This document shows positions 1 to 9,157 of a DNA stretch of 64,000 nucleotides, one piece after another (position 1 is the first letter of the stretch; each line of letters opens with the position of its first letter). The translations under genes were made by a program, and so were the position numbers. The DNA is from VRUE01 sp963796705 (GTDB lineage: Bacteria; Actinomycetota; Thermoleophilia; Solirubrobacterales; 70-9). The notes below the pieces were generated by a model. It was not told the origin of the DNA. It did no database searches and worked only from the letters and a program-made list of their open reading frames with translations. Location: assembly GCA_963796705.1 (NCBI GenBank), contig CAWCMK010000008.1:62001-126000 (forward strand). Direction: 5' to 3'.

Positions 1-35
1 GCGGCGCCCGCAATGGATAGGATTCCGCCGCTTCC

Positions 36-617
36 ATGAGCGACGCGACAGTCTTCTACATTCTCGGCGGCCTGCTCGCCGCAATGGCGGTGCTGACCAG
101 CTTCATCGGCCTGCGCTTCCCGTCCTTCCCGGGACGCTTCGCGCCGCTGATCTTCCTCTGCTTCCTGGCCCTGACGGGGACGGCGATCACCTTCGCGATC
201 CGCAACGGCAAGGACGAGGAACGGGCCCGCGCCGCGGAGACGAAGCCGGCCGGCGAAGCGATCGAAGAAAAAGAGTCAGAAAAGCCGGGCTCGGCCAGCG
301 GCACAGAAGGCGCCGAAGCCGCCAAGGGACCCGGCGGAACCGTGCAGCTCGCCGCCTCGCCGACGGCGCTCGCCTACCAGCAGAAGACCCTGGTCAGTAA
401 ACCGGGCAAGGTGACGGTCGACTTCAGCAACCCGGCGGCGCTCGAACACGACGTCGCGATCGAAAATTCCAAGGGTGAACAGATCGCCGTCTCGCCGCTG
501 ATCGCCAAAGGCAAGACCTCGGTCAGCGCCAACCTGCCGCCCGGCACCTACAAATTCTTCTGCACCGTGCCCGGTCATCGTGAAGCCGGCATGGAAGGAA
601 CCCTGACGGTCAAGTAG
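36..617 (+). CDS. Membrane-anchored cupredoxin-domain protein
   Basis: A 193-residue protein with two hydrophobic segments (about residues 5–25 and 36–56), a charged Ala/Glu-rich linker (60–100), and a C-terminal cupredoxin fold. All four type 1 copper ligands are visible: H138 (LEHDV), then C176, H181 and M186 in the motif CTVPGHREAGM. It therefore probably binds copper and moves electrons on the outer face of the membrane. The redox partner is not identifiable because the gene lies at the window edge. The ATG at 36 puts the hydrophobic segment right at the N-terminus. Glutamate codons in the linker are mainly GAA, unlike the GAG-rich miaB that follows. Confidence 0.8.
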   Translation: MSDATVFYILGGLLAAMAVLTSFIGLRFPSFPGRFAPLIFLCFLALTGTAITFAIRNGKDEERARAAETKPAGEAIEEKESEKPGSASGTEGAEAAKGPGGTVQLAASPTALAYQQKTLVSKPGKVTVDFSNPAALEHDVAIENSKGEQIAVSPLIAKGKTSVSANLPPGTYKFFCTVPGHREAGMEGTLTVK

Positions 618-687
618 GCGATCGGGCCGGCCTTGGCGCGCGGCGCGCCGAGCTGCCCGCCAAGCGGGGCGAGGGTACCCTGGGGGA

Positions 688-2004
688 GTGCCCGCCTACC
701 ACCTGACGACCTTCGGCTGCCAGATGAACGTGCACGACTCCGAGCGCATGCGGGGCATGCTGGAGTCACTCGGCTATCGGGAGGCCGCCAGCCGCGAGGA
801 GGCCGATCTGATCCTCTTCAACACCTGTTCGATCCGCGAGTCGGCCGACAACCGCTTCATCGGCCACCTGGGAGAGGCAAAGCGGCTGAAGTCCGAAGAC
901 CCCGAGCGGCTGGTCGGGGTCGGCGGCTGCTGGGCGCAGTCGGTTAAGGAGGAGGTCTTCCGCCGCTTCCCGTTCGTCGACGTCGCCTTCGGTCCCGGGC
1001 AGATCCACAAGCTCGCCGAGTTCCTCAACTCGGAGCGCCTCACGGCGCAGGGCTACTTCGAGTTCGAGGACTTCTCCGGCCACCTGCCGGCCCACCGCGA
1101 GCGCCGATTCCAGGGCTGGCTGCAGATCTCCCAGGGATGCAACTGCCGCTGCTCCTATTGCATCGTGCCCTCGACCCGGGGCCGCGAGGTGAGTCGCGAC
1201 CCCGCCGAGCTGATCGCCGAGGCGCGGGCGCTGGCCGACGATGGGGTCCGCGAGCTGACCCTGCTGGGCCAGAACGTCAACAGCTACGGCCGCGACCTGC
1301 CCCCCGACTCTCGGATCGGCTTCTCGGAGCTGTTGGGACGGGTCGACGCCGTCGCCGGGATCGATCGCATTCGCTACACGAGTCCCCACCCCAAGGACAT
1401 GCGCGAGGACGTGATCCGCGCCCACGCCGAGCTGCCCTCGCTCTGCGAGCACATCCACCTGCCGCTGCAGTCGGGCTCCAGCGCGATCCTCAAACGGATG
1501 CGCCGCACCTATGACCGCCGCCGCTACATGGAGCGGGTCGCGCTGATCCGCGAGCGGCTGCCCGACTGCGCCCTGACGACCGACATCATCGTCGGCTTCC
1601 CCGGTGAGAGCGAGGCGGATTTCGAGGAGACGCTGGCGGTCGTCGAGGAGGTCGGCTATGACGGCGCCTTCACCTTCATCTTCTCCCCGCGCCGGGAAAC
1701 GGAGGCCTCAACTCTGGCGGGAGCCGTGCCCCACGGCCAAAAGCGGGAGCGGATGCAACGCCTGGTCGAGGTCGTGCAGCGGCGCGCCGCCGAGCGCGCG
1801 CAGCGCTTCGTGGGGCGCGAGCTCGAGGTGCTGGTCGAGGGGCCGAGCCGGACCGACCCGGCGAAGCTCCGCGGCCGCACCCGCCACAACAAGGCGGTCA
1901 ACTTTGAAGGGGTCGCCGAGCCCGGGCAGATGGTCGACGTGCAGATCACGACCGCGACCTCCCAGACGCTGGGCGGGGTGGCGGCGCTGATCCACTCGCG
2001 GTGA
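688..2004 (+). CDS. miaB: tRNA-2-methylthio-N6-dimethylallyladenosine synthase MiaB
   Basis: A 438-residue radical-SAM methylthiotransferase that converts i6A37 to ms2i6A37 in tRNAs reading UNN codons. The N-terminal UPF0004 domain has the three auxiliary-cluster cysteines C11 (FGCQMN), C47 (NTCSIRE) and C81 (GGCW). The radical-SAM cluster motif CX3CX2C is C151/C155/C158, with an extra Cys at 153. A TRAM domain closes the C-terminus (about 375–438). The start is GTG at 688. The stop TGA overlaps the GTG of miaA, so the two genes that act in sequence on the same tRNA base are translationally coupled. Confidence 0.95.
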   Translation: MPAYHLTTFGCQMNVHDSERMRGMLESLGYREAASREEADLILFNTCSIRESADNRFIGHLGEAKRLKSEDPERLVGVGGCWAQSVKEEVFRRFPFVDVAFGPGQIHKLAEFLNSERLTAQGYFEFEDFSGHLPAHRERRFQGWLQISQGCNCRCSYCIVPSTRGREVSRDPAELIAEARALADDGVRELTLLGQNVNSYGRDLPPDSRIGFSELLGRVDAVAGIDRIRYTSPHPKDMREDVIRAHAELPSLCEHIHLPLQSGSSAILKRMRRTYDRRRYMERVALIRERLPDCALTTDIIVGFPGESEADFEETLAVVEEVGYDGAFTFIFSPRRETEASTLAGAVPHGQKRERMQRLVEVVQRRAAERAQRFVGRELEVLVEGPSRTDPAKLRGRTRHNKAVNFEGVAEPGQMVDVQITTATSQTLGGVAALIHSR

Positions 2005-2738
2005 GGGTGATCGGGATATTCGGCCCGACCGGGGTCGGCAAGACCGGCGTCGCGGTCGAGCTCGCCGAGGCGCTGCGCCGCCGCGGCGAGGATCCGATCG
2101 CGATCTCCTGCGACGCGCTGCAGGTCTATCAGGGCCTGGAGACGCTGACCGGCGTCGCCGGCGCCGGGCAGCGGGCGCGGCTCGAGCACCGGCTGATCGC
2201 CTTCGTGCCGGTCAGCAAGCCCTTCTCGGTCGGCGACTACATGCGCCATGCCCACCGCGAGATCGACGCGGCGCTGGCCGCCGGGCGGAGGCCGATCCTC
2301 GTCGGCGGCACCGGGCTTTACCTGCGCGCGGCGATCGCCGAGCTCTCGCTCGTCAAGGTCGCCCCCGGCGAGGAGTCCTCCGAGCTGTGGTCGCCCGAGA
2401 CCCGCCACCCGACCACCCTCTTTGGCCTCGACATGGATCGCGAGGCGCTCTATGAGCGGATCAACGCCCGCACCGAGGCGATCATCGCCGCCGGGGCGCT
2501 TGAGGAGGTGCGCCGCGCCGAAGCAATCGGGCCCTCGCGGACGGCCCGCAAGGCGCTCGGCTTTGAGGAGCTTTTGGGCGGCGACGTCGAGCTGATGAAG
2601 AGGCGCTCGCGCAACTACGCGCGCCGCCAGCTGACCTGGATGCGGAAGATCCCCAACCTGGAGTGGGTCGAGCGCGGCGCGCGCGAGGACGCCGAGGTCG
2701 CGGGGGAGATCGTGAGCCGGATCACAGCGCAGGGCTGA
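2001..2738 (+). CDS. miaA: tRNA dimethylallyltransferase MiaA (compact form)
   Basis: Transfers dimethylallyl to A37 of tRNA and so provides the MiaB substrate. The P-loop GPTGVGKT (residues 8–15), the ISCDALQVY motif, the VGGTGLYLRA motif and the C-terminal RRQLTWMRK motif are all present. At 245 residues it is about 55–60 residues shorter than usual. The segment that normally follows GGTxLY and forms the helical insertion domain contacting the anticodon stem is absent: the sequence goes from AAIAELSL almost directly to the TTLFGLDMDRE strand. The GTG start overlaps the miaB stop (GTGA). Function is very likely retained because the catalytic residues are intact. Confidence 0.92.
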   Translation: MRVIGIFGPTGVGKTGVAVELAEALRRRGEDPIAISCDALQVYQGLETLTGVAGAGQRARLEHRLIAFVPVSKPFSVGDYMRHAHREIDAALAAGRRPILVGGTGLYLRAAIAELSLVKVAPGEESSELWSPETRHPTTLFGLDMDREALYERINARTEAIIAAGALEEVRRAEAIGPSRTARKALGFEELLGGDVELMKRRSRNYARRQLTWMRKIPNLEWVERGAREDAEVAGEIVSRITAQG

Positions 2739-2763
2739 GGCGTTTGCGAGACTCGATGTCGCG

Positions 2764-4182
2764 ATGGCGGCGAGCCGCTCGATCTCCGATCTGCCGGGGC
2801 CCACGCGGCTGGCGCTGATCGGCAACCTGCACCAGGTTCGCGCCACCAGCATGCACCAGACGGTCGAGCGCTGGTCTGAGCGCTACGGGCCGCTCTATCG
2901 CTTTGACCTGGGCCCGCGGCGGATCGTCGTGATCGCCGAGGCCGACGTCATCAACGAGGTGCTGCGCGAGCGGCCCGACGGGTTTCGCCGCTGGAGTGAG
3001 ATCGAGGCGATCACCGAGGAGATGTGGGGCACCCCCGGGGTCTTCTCGGCCGAGGGAGAGGACTGGCGGCGCTCACGGCGCCTCGCCGTCACCGCCCTGA
3101 ACAGCAATCACCTGCAGCGCTACTTCGCGATCATCAGCGCCTGCGCCGAGCGTCTGCGCCGCCGCCTCGAGCCGGCGGCCCGGACCCAGCGGCCGCTTGA
3201 GATCGGCGAGGTGCTCTCCTCCTTCACCGTCGATGTCACCTCCTGGCTTGCCTTCGGGCACGACCTGAACACCCTCGAGCGCGGCGACAGCGAGCTGCAG
3301 GGGCACCTGCACCGGGTCTTTCGGATGACCAACCGCCGGCTCTTCGCGCCGCTCGCCTACTGGCGCTGGCTGAAACTCCCCGCCGATCGCGCCCTCGATC
3401 GCTCGCTGGCCGCGCTGCGCCCGGCGGTGAGGGCCTTCATGGATCAGACCCGGGAGCGGATCGCGGCCCGGCCCGAGCTCCGCGAGGCGCCCGAGAACTT
3501 CCTCGAGGGGATGATCGCCGCCCAGCAGAACGACGGCGCCTTCAGCGACGAGGAGATCCTCGCCAACGTTTTCACCCTGCTCCTGGCGGGCGAGGACACG
3601 ACCTCCCACACGATGGCCTGGACGATCTGGGCGCTGGCCGGCGAGCCCGAGATCCAGGCCCGCTGGGCCGCGGAGGCGCTCGCCGCCCTGGGTTCCGAGC
3701 GCCACCCCTCCGAGTACGCGACGGTCGAGCAGCTGCGCTACGGGGAGGCGGTGGTGCGCGAGTCGATGCGGCTGAAGTCGGTGGCGCCGATCACCGGCGT
3801 CGAGCCGCTCGCCGACACCGAGGTCGCGGGCGTCGCGCTGCCGCGCGGCACGAGGCTGCTGCTCTTGCACCGCCAGGCCGGGCTGCGGGACCTGGCCCGG
3901 TCCCGCGAGTTCCTTCCCGGGCGCTGGCTGGAGGAGGAGGGGCCCGAGGCGCCCGCCCAGAAGTCGTTTCTGAGCTTCGGCGCGGGGCCGCGCTTTTGCC
4001 CCGGTCGCAACCTCGCCTTCCTCGAGGCGAAAACCGCGCTGGCGACGATCGCCCGCAACTTCGAGGTCTCACTCGACCCGGCCGCCGAGCCGGTCAGCGA
4101 GCTGCTCGGCTTCACGATGAGCCCCCGCGGCCTGCGCGTGCGGCTGCGCGAGCGGACCGCCGCCGCGGCCGCGGCCGCTTAG
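2764..4182 (+). CDS. Cytochrome P450
   Basis: A 472-residue soluble P450 monooxygenase with no N-terminal membrane anchor. The I-helix oxygen-activation motif is AGEDTTS (275–281). The K-helix ExxR is E333/R336. The heme-binding loop FGAGPRFCPG places the thiolate ligand at C412. FLPGRW replaces the usual PERF-type motif. Redox partners and substrate are not indicated by neighbours. It sits between miaA and dapF on the same strand, probably in the same transcription unit. The C-terminus is an alanine run (residues 464–472) of low complexity. Confidence 0.9.
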   Translation: MAASRSISDLPGPTRLALIGNLHQVRATSMHQTVERWSERYGPLYRFDLGPRRIVVIAEADVINEVLRERPDGFRRWSEIEAITEEMWGTPGVFSAEGEDWRRSRRLAVTALNSNHLQRYFAIISACAERLRRRLEPAARTQRPLEIGEVLSSFTVDVTSWLAFGHDLNTLERGDSELQGHLHRVFRMTNRRLFAPLAYWRWLKLPADRALDRSLAALRPAVRAFMDQTRERIAARPELREAPENFLEGMIAAQQNDGAFSDEEILANVFTLLLAGEDTTSHTMAWTIWALAGEPEIQARWAAEALAALGSERHPSEYATVEQLRYGEAVVRESMRLKSVAPITGVEPLADTEVAGVALPRGTRLLLLHRQAGLRDLARSREFLPGRWLEEEGPEAPAQKSFLSFGAGPRFCPGRNLAFLEAKTALATIARNFEVSLDPAAEPVSELLGFTMSPRGLRVRLRERTAAAAAAA

Positions 4183-4191
4183 GCTCTGGCG

Positions 4192-5034
4192 ATGAGGTTT
4201 GAGAAGTGGCAGGCCCTCGGCAACGACTACCTGATCATCGAGGAGGCCGAGCTCCCCTGGGAGCTCGGTGCCGAGCGGGTCAGGCGCCTCTGCGATCCCC
4301 ATTTCGGGATCGGCGCCGATGGCGTCCTTTTGCTCTGCCGCGTGGAGGATCCCGACTTCGTCGCCTCGCTGCGGATCTTCAACCCCGACGGCTCTGAGGC
4401 GGAGCTCTCGGGAAACGGGGCCCGCGAGGCGGTCCTCTATCTGCACCGCCACGGCTGGACCGAGGCCGAGAGCTTCTCGATCCACACCGCCGCCGGGCCG
4501 ATCAGGCCGACGATCACCTCGCCGCGCAGCTGCTCGGTTGCGATGGGGCCCGCGAGGACGGCCTCCGAGGACTTTCCCTCCGGGGCGCCCGACGGGCGCG
4601 GCAGCCTCGAGGCGGGCGGGCGGCGCTGGGAGTTCCAGCACGTCTCGATCGGCAATCCCCAGTGCGCGATCGAGGTCGGCGCGGAGCTCGAGGGGCTCGA
4701 CCTGGGCAGGATCGGAGCCGAGATCGAAGCGCACGAGCTGTTCCCGAACCGCACCAACGTCTCCTTTTTTCGGATCGAGGGCGCCCGCCTGCGGGCGCGG
4801 ATCTTCGAGCGTGGGGTGGGGGAGACGCTCTCCTCGGGGACCGGCGCCAGCGGCGCCGCCGTCGCCGCCGTCCTGGCCGGCGCCGCGAGCCCGATCACGG
4901 TCGAGCTCGACGGCGGCGAGCTCGAGGTCGAGATCTCCCCACAGCTCGAGGTGCGCCTCAGCGGCTGGGCTGAGCCGGTCTTTGCCGGCGAGCTCGCACC
5001 CGAGCTGCTGGCGGCTCTCGGCGGCCTCGGCTGA
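4192..5034 (+). CDS. dapF: Diaminopimelate epimerase homologue with Ser/Ser active site
   Basis: A 280-residue member of the DapF fold, expected to interconvert LL- and meso-diaminopimelate for lysine and peptidoglycan. Family motifs are clear: FEKWQALGNDY at the N-terminus, FNPDGSEAE (63–71), and ERGVGET (206–212). Both catalytic cysteines are serine. The CGNGxR motif reads S73-GNGAR, and the ACGTG motif reads S215-GTGAS. Codons are tcg at 4408–4410 and tcg at 4834–4836. Either a Ser/Ser enzyme works here, the protein has another substrate, or it is inactive. It sits 30 bp upstream of a DapL-type aminotransferase, which supports a role near the DAP pathway. The family is certain; the activity is not. 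Confidence 0.85.
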   Translation: MRFEKWQALGNDYLIIEEAELPWELGAERVRRLCDPHFGIGADGVLLLCRVEDPDFVASLRIFNPDGSEAELSGNGAREAVLYLHRHGWTEAESFSIHTAAGPIRPTITSPRSCSVAMGPARTASEDFPSGAPDGRGSLEAGGRRWEFQHVSIGNPQCAIEVGAELEGLDLGRIGAEIEAHELFPNRTNVSFFRIEGARLRARIFERGVGETLSSGTGASGAAVAAVLAGAASPITVELDGGELEVEISPQLEVRLSGWAEPVFAGELAPELLAALGGLG

Positions 5035-5064
5035 GGGCGCCGGTCGACTAGATTTCAGCGCCCG

Positions 5065-6234
5065 ATGGGGATCACCGAGCCCGCCAAGCGCCTGGAGGCG
5101 ATGCCTCCCTACATGTTCGCCGAGCTCGAGCGCCGCGTCGCCGAGAAGCGGGCCGCGGGCATCGACGTGATCAGCCTCGGGATCGGCGACCCCGACGAGC
5201 CGACCTATCCCCACATCGTCGCCGCGATGCAGGAGGCGGTCGCCGATCCCGCCAACCAGAAGTACCCGAGCAACCGCGGCCGGGCCGAGTTCCGGGAGGC
5301 CTTCGCGGCCTTCTACGGCGAGCGCTTCGCGGTCGAGATCGATCCCGAGACGGAGGTGATCCCGGCGATCGGCGCCAAGGAGTGCATCTACAACCTCTGC
5401 TTTGCCTTCCTTGACCCCGGCGGCGTTGCCCTCGCCTCCGATCCCGGCTACCCGGTCTACACCGGTGGGCCGATCCTCGCCGGGGCGCGGCCGGAGCTGC
5501 TGCCGCTGCGCCCCGAGCTGGGCTTCGCCCCGGACCTGGGCGCGGTCCCGGCGGACCTTGCCGCCGAGGCGCGGCTGATGTTCATCAACTTCCCCAACAA
5601 CCCGACCGGGGCGGTGGTTCCCGAGGGCTTCTTTGAGTCGGTCGTCGAGTTTGCCCGCGAGCACCAGATCCTGGTCGTCCACGACAACGCCTACTCGGAG
5701 ACGACCTATGACGGCTACGTGGCGCCGAGCTTCCTCGCGACCCCCGGCGCCAGGGAGGTCGGGGTCGAGGTCTTCTCGCTCTCCAAGGGCTACAACATGA
5801 CCGGCTGGCGCTGCGCCGCGATCCTCGGCAACGCCGAGGCGATCAAGACCTACTGGCGCCTGAAGACAAACGTCGACTCGGGCCTCTTTGAGGCGGTGCA
5901 GCTGGCCGGCGTCGCGGCGCTGCGCGGCCCCAGTGAGCCGCTGCGCGAGATGAACGAGACCTACGCGCGACGCCGCGATCTGGTCGTCGCGGCGCTCGCG
6001 GAGATCGGCGTCCGGGTGAGCGCCCCGCGGGGGACGATCTACGTCTGGGCGCCGGTCCCTGAGGGGCACACCTCGAGCTCGTTTTGTGAGCTGGTCCTCG
6101 AGGAGGCGGCGGTGATCATCTCACCGGGCTCGATGTATGGGCCAAGCGGCGAGGGCTTCTTCCGGATTTCGCTGACGACCCCCGATGAGCGCATCTCCGA
6201 GGCGGTCGAGCGGATGCGAGAGCACCTCGCCTAG
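5065..6234 (+). CDS. dapL: LL-diaminopimelate aminotransferase-like (DapL), class I/II PLP enzyme
   Basis: A 389-residue fold-type I aminotransferase. Motifs shared with the DapL group: SLGIGDPDEPTY near residue 38, YPSNRG, DPGYPVY, NFPNNPTGAV, and the PLP-lysine motif SLSKGYNMTGWR with K241. The KTNVDSGLFEAVQ segment also fits. DapL converts tetrahydrodipicolinate directly to LL-DAP, and the preceding dapF homologue strengthens this assignment. A general aspartate- or succinyl-DAP aminotransferase is the main alternative. No other dap gene lies in the window. Confidence 0.8.
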   Translation: MGITEPAKRLEAMPPYMFAELERRVAEKRAAGIDVISLGIGDPDEPTYPHIVAAMQEAVADPANQKYPSNRGRAEFREAFAAFYGERFAVEIDPETEVIPAIGAKECIYNLCFAFLDPGGVALASDPGYPVYTGGPILAGARPELLPLRPELGFAPDLGAVPADLAAEARLMFINFPNNPTGAVVPEGFFESVVEFAREHQILVVHDNAYSETTYDGYVAPSFLATPGAREVGVEVFSLSKGYNMTGWRCAAILGNAEAIKTYWRLKTNVDSGLFEAVQLAGVAALRGPSEPLREMNETYARRRDLVVAALAEIGVRVSAPRGTIYVWAPVPEGHTSSSFCELVLEEAAVIISPGSMYGPSGEGFFRISLTTPDERISEAVERMREHLA

Positions 6235-6359
6235 CCGCCCTGTCGGGACGGCGAGAGTTTGACGAGTCCCGCGACCGCGCTGCGGCGCTCGGGAGGTTCC
6301 CGGCAGCGATTCTTCGGGACGGTGCCCGCCCTCGTTGTGAGGACGACATTTCGGGATAG

Positions 6360-6405
6360 AGCGCCCCGCCGGAGCGGCGGTTCGAAATACCACAATCGGG
6401 GCGCT
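6360..6405 (+). repeat. Nested inverted repeat upstream of the CSLREA gene
   Basis: Perfect 9-bp arms AGCGCCCCG (6360–6368) and CGGGGCGCT (6397–6405) enclose a short CGCC/GGCG hairpin. There is no T-run on either side, so this looks more like an operator or 5' leader structure for the gene starting at 6431 than a terminator for dapL. Confidence 0.5.
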
Positions 6406-6430
6406 ATGCAGGCTCTATGAATCAGTCGGC

Positions 6431-8737
6431 TTGATTCGACGGATAACCGGGACTACCATCGAGTGGATCGGGTGGTCCAAGCGGAGCATAGGTCTGCTTG
6501 TCGCCGTGGCATCGGTAACGATGGCAGCATCAGCGCAAGCCGCGACGATTACCGTCAGCACAACAGCGGATGAGATCGGGGCCGACGGAGCCTGCTCGCT
6601 GCGCGAGGCGGTGATTGCCGCCAATAGCGATTCGGCTGGCCCTGGGAACGACTGCACGGCCGGGAGCGGCGCGGACACGATCAACGTGCCCGGCGGCGTC
6701 TACAAACTCGCAATCGCAAAGACGGGCACCGACGACGCCACCAGCGGGGATCTGAACATCACTCAGCCAGTGACGCTCGCCGGCGCCGGCGCTGCGAGCA
6801 CGCAGGTCGACGGCGGCGGGATCGACCGCGTCTTCGCTGTGGCAGCGACAGGCGTGCGGATCTCCGGACTTTCGATCGCCGGCGGCGACGCTCGGCCGAA
6901 CGGAAGCGGCGGCGGGATTGCGGTCTCGCGGGGCGGCTCTCTGACCTTGACGGAGTCGATCGTGACGGCGAACAAGGCAGACGAGGGCGGTGGCATCGCG
7001 AGCTCCGGCCAGGCGGCCATCTCAGACAGCACCGTCAGCCACAATGAAGGCGGGCCGGATGGCGGCGGCGGCGTCTACAACGGTGGCGAGTCGATGGTCA
7101 TCGAAGGCACTCAGATCTTGAGCAACACGGCCCAGAGGGCCGGCGGCGTCTTCGAGAACGGCGGCGAGCTGACGATCGTGGGCGGCAGCGTGAGCGACAA
7201 CGGCAGCGCGGCGACGACCGCGCAGGGGGGTGGCCTCGAGATAGACGGCGGCCCGACGACGCTCACCGACGTGCAGGTCAGCGGCAACGTCGCCAACAAC
7301 GTCGGCGCCGGCATCGTCAGTGACGTGCGTCCCGCGCAGGAAACGACGCTGGCCCAAACGGACGTGGCCGGCAATGAACTGGTCAGCTCCGGAAACGTGG
7401 TACGGGGAGCAGGGATATACGTCAGCGGAGCGATCACGCTGAGCGACTCCTGGGTGCACGACAACAGCGGCCTCAACGGCGAGGGTGGGGGGATCTTCTT
7501 CCAGCCGCGCAACGCTGAAGAACCGCTTCAGATTGAAGGCAGCACGATCGGCCCGAGCAACAGGGCGACCGAAGGAGACGGGATCTTCGCGGACGGAGCA
7601 GCGGTCGCGATCACGCGCTCCACGATCGCCGGCAACGGCGATGACCTCGATCCAGGCTACGGCGGCGGACTCTACGTCGGCTCAGGCACCACGGCGACCC
7701 TCCGAGACGACACCCTGGCTGAGAACAAGGCGAGCAGCAGCACCGGCGGCGGGAACCTCTACGCGCAGAACAACTCGACTCTGCTCTGGCAGAACACGCT
7801 GGTCGCGCGACCCTTCGGTGGCGGTAACTGCGAACACGGCTCCACCGCCAGCATCACCTCCGAAGGCGGCGATCAGGAGTATGGGGATCCTGAACAGATG
7901 TGCGGGTTCACGGATGCCGGCGACGTCGCGTCGAGCGCCGACCTCGACACCACCCAACTGGGCGCGCTTCAGGACAACGGCGGCCCCACCGAGACGATGG
8001 CGCTTTTTCCCGGCGCCCCTCCGGTCGACACCGGCGCCGGCTGCCGGCCGACCGACCAGCGGGGCGTTCCGCGCCCCCAGGGTTCGGCCTGCGATTCGGG
8101 GGCCTATGAGCTGGACACGACGCCTCCCGGGGTTTCGATCACCGCCGGTCCGAGCGGCACCGTCTCAACGAGCGCTGTCAGCTTCACCTTCCTCGCCGAC
8201 GAGCCGGCGACCTTTGAATGCGAGCTAGACGGCGCCTCCTTCGCGCCATGCAGCTCGCCGTTTGCCTCGGAATCGCTGAGCGACGGACCGCACACTTTCC
8301 TCGTGCGGGCGACCGACGTCGCCGGCAACGTCGGTGAAGCGACGATGCGGAACTTCACAGTCGCGACGGGCCGCTCACTTCCCGGGGCCGCTGAAATGAC
8401 TAGCGGCGCCCCGGCCCCGTCTCTCAAGCGACCCGACACCGTGATCACAAAGGCCAAGCTGAAGGCCGCCAGGGGCAGGGTGACGTTCGCCTTCAAGGCG
8501 ATCGGCACATCGAGCGGCTTCCAGTGCGCACTGGCTAAGCGCGCACCCGCCAAGAAGCACCACGGGCGCCGAGAGCCCCGCAAGCACGATAAGCCCAAGC
8601 AGCCCAGCTTTCGGGTATGTCTCTCGCCCCAGACCTACACCCATCTCCCCCCCGGCTCCTACACCTTCGAGGTGCGTGCCACCAACTCCGCTGGCTCCGA
8701 CCCCAGCCCGGCCCAGCGGCACTTCCATATCGGCTGA
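6431..8737 (+). CDS. Secreted CSLREA-domain parallel beta-helix protein
   Basis: A 768-residue exported protein. A signal peptide (about 1–38, ending ASAQA/AT) is followed by the CSLREA motif (ACSLREAVIAAN, about residues 55–66). A long right-handed beta-helix rich in Gly, Ser and Asn follows (about 90–540). After TTPPG near 563 comes a bacterial Ig-like domain, then a basic Lys/Arg/His linker and a final all-beta domain. Such proteins are usually surface adhesins or carbohydrate-binding proteins; nothing here identifies a ligand. The start is TTG at 6431, because no in-frame ATG precedes the signal peptide. Monocistronic. Confidence 0.8.
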   Translation: MIRRITGTTIEWIGWSKRSIGLLVAVASVTMAASAQAATITVSTTADEIGADGACSLREAVIAANSDSAGPGNDCTAGSGADTINVPGGVYKLAIAKTGTDDATSGDLNITQPVTLAGAGAASTQVDGGGIDRVFAVAATGVRISGLSIAGGDARPNGSGGGIAVSRGGSLTLTESIVTANKADEGGGIASSGQAAISDSTVSHNEGGPDGGGGVYNGGESMVIEGTQILSNTAQRAGGVFENGGELTIVGGSVSDNGSAATTAQGGGLEIDGGPTTLTDVQVSGNVANNVGAGIVSDVRPAQETTLAQTDVAGNELVSSGNVVRGAGIYVSGAITLSDSWVHDNSGLNGEGGGIFFQPRNAEEPLQIEGSTIGPSNRATEGDGIFADGAAVAITRSTIAGNGDDLDPGYGGGLYVGSGTTATLRDDTLAENKASSSTGGGNLYAQNNSTLLWQNTLVARPFGGGNCEHGSTASITSEGGDQEYGDPEQMCGFTDAGDVASSADLDTTQLGALQDNGGPTETMALFPGAPPVDTGAGCRPTDQRGVPRPQGSACDSGAYELDTTPPGVSITAGPSGTVSTSAVSFTFLADEPATFECELDGASFAPCSSPFASESLSDGPHTFLVRATDVAGNVGEATMRNFTVATGRSLPGAAEMTSGAPAPSLKRPDTVITKAKLKAARGRVTFAFKAIGTSSGFQCALAKRAPAKKHHGRREPRKHDKPKQPSFRVCLSPQTYTHLPPGSYTFEVRATNSAGSDPSPAQRHFHIG

Positions 8738-9157
8738 GATCGCCACGCCCGAGCCAGCAAGTTTCACGACTGGGCCCGGCATTGATCGCGGCTGAACCAC
8801 CACGAATTGGCACCCGGCGCTGGCATCGGAGTCGCCTGCCCCCAGATCAGATGGCCGCGGTGTTCCTGCACGACGTGCCTGTCGACCTCGCGCGCCAGGC
8901 TGCGCGGTTCATCGGCATTCCCGGGCCAGGGATGTTTCGCGGGCGATGGCCACCGCGCGCCTGGCCGGATCTCGGCACGCGTGTGCTCGCGCCTTCCGAT
9001 GACCGCCGCTTCCCGCTCGCCTTTCAGCGCCGCGTGAGACGCGAGCCTCTTGGCCTCACGGTGGAGGAGACCCAGGCGTCCAAGGTGCAGATGCTCGCGC
9101 GTCCTGAGGAGCTGGCGGACCGCCTCTCGGCCACAGGTTCCAGCGCGAAGGCGGGAC
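8738..9157. other. Unassigned 420-bp stretch, possible gene relic
   Basis: It lies between two convergent genes. Long open frames exist on both strands but none shows a recognisable domain, a convincing start, or a ribosome-binding site. It may be the eroded remains of a gene or simply a spacer. No hairpin with a T-run was seen. Confidence 0.3.

Noticed and set aside
4069..6069. A 666-codon open frame on the minus strand across dapF and dapL
   Set aside because: It is antisense to two clear genes; its length is a by-product of high GC and the third-position bias of the real frames.
6378..6395. GGTTCGAAATACC resembling a tRNA T-arm
   Set aside because: No acceptor, D or anticodon arms can be folded around it; it sits inside the nested palindrome.
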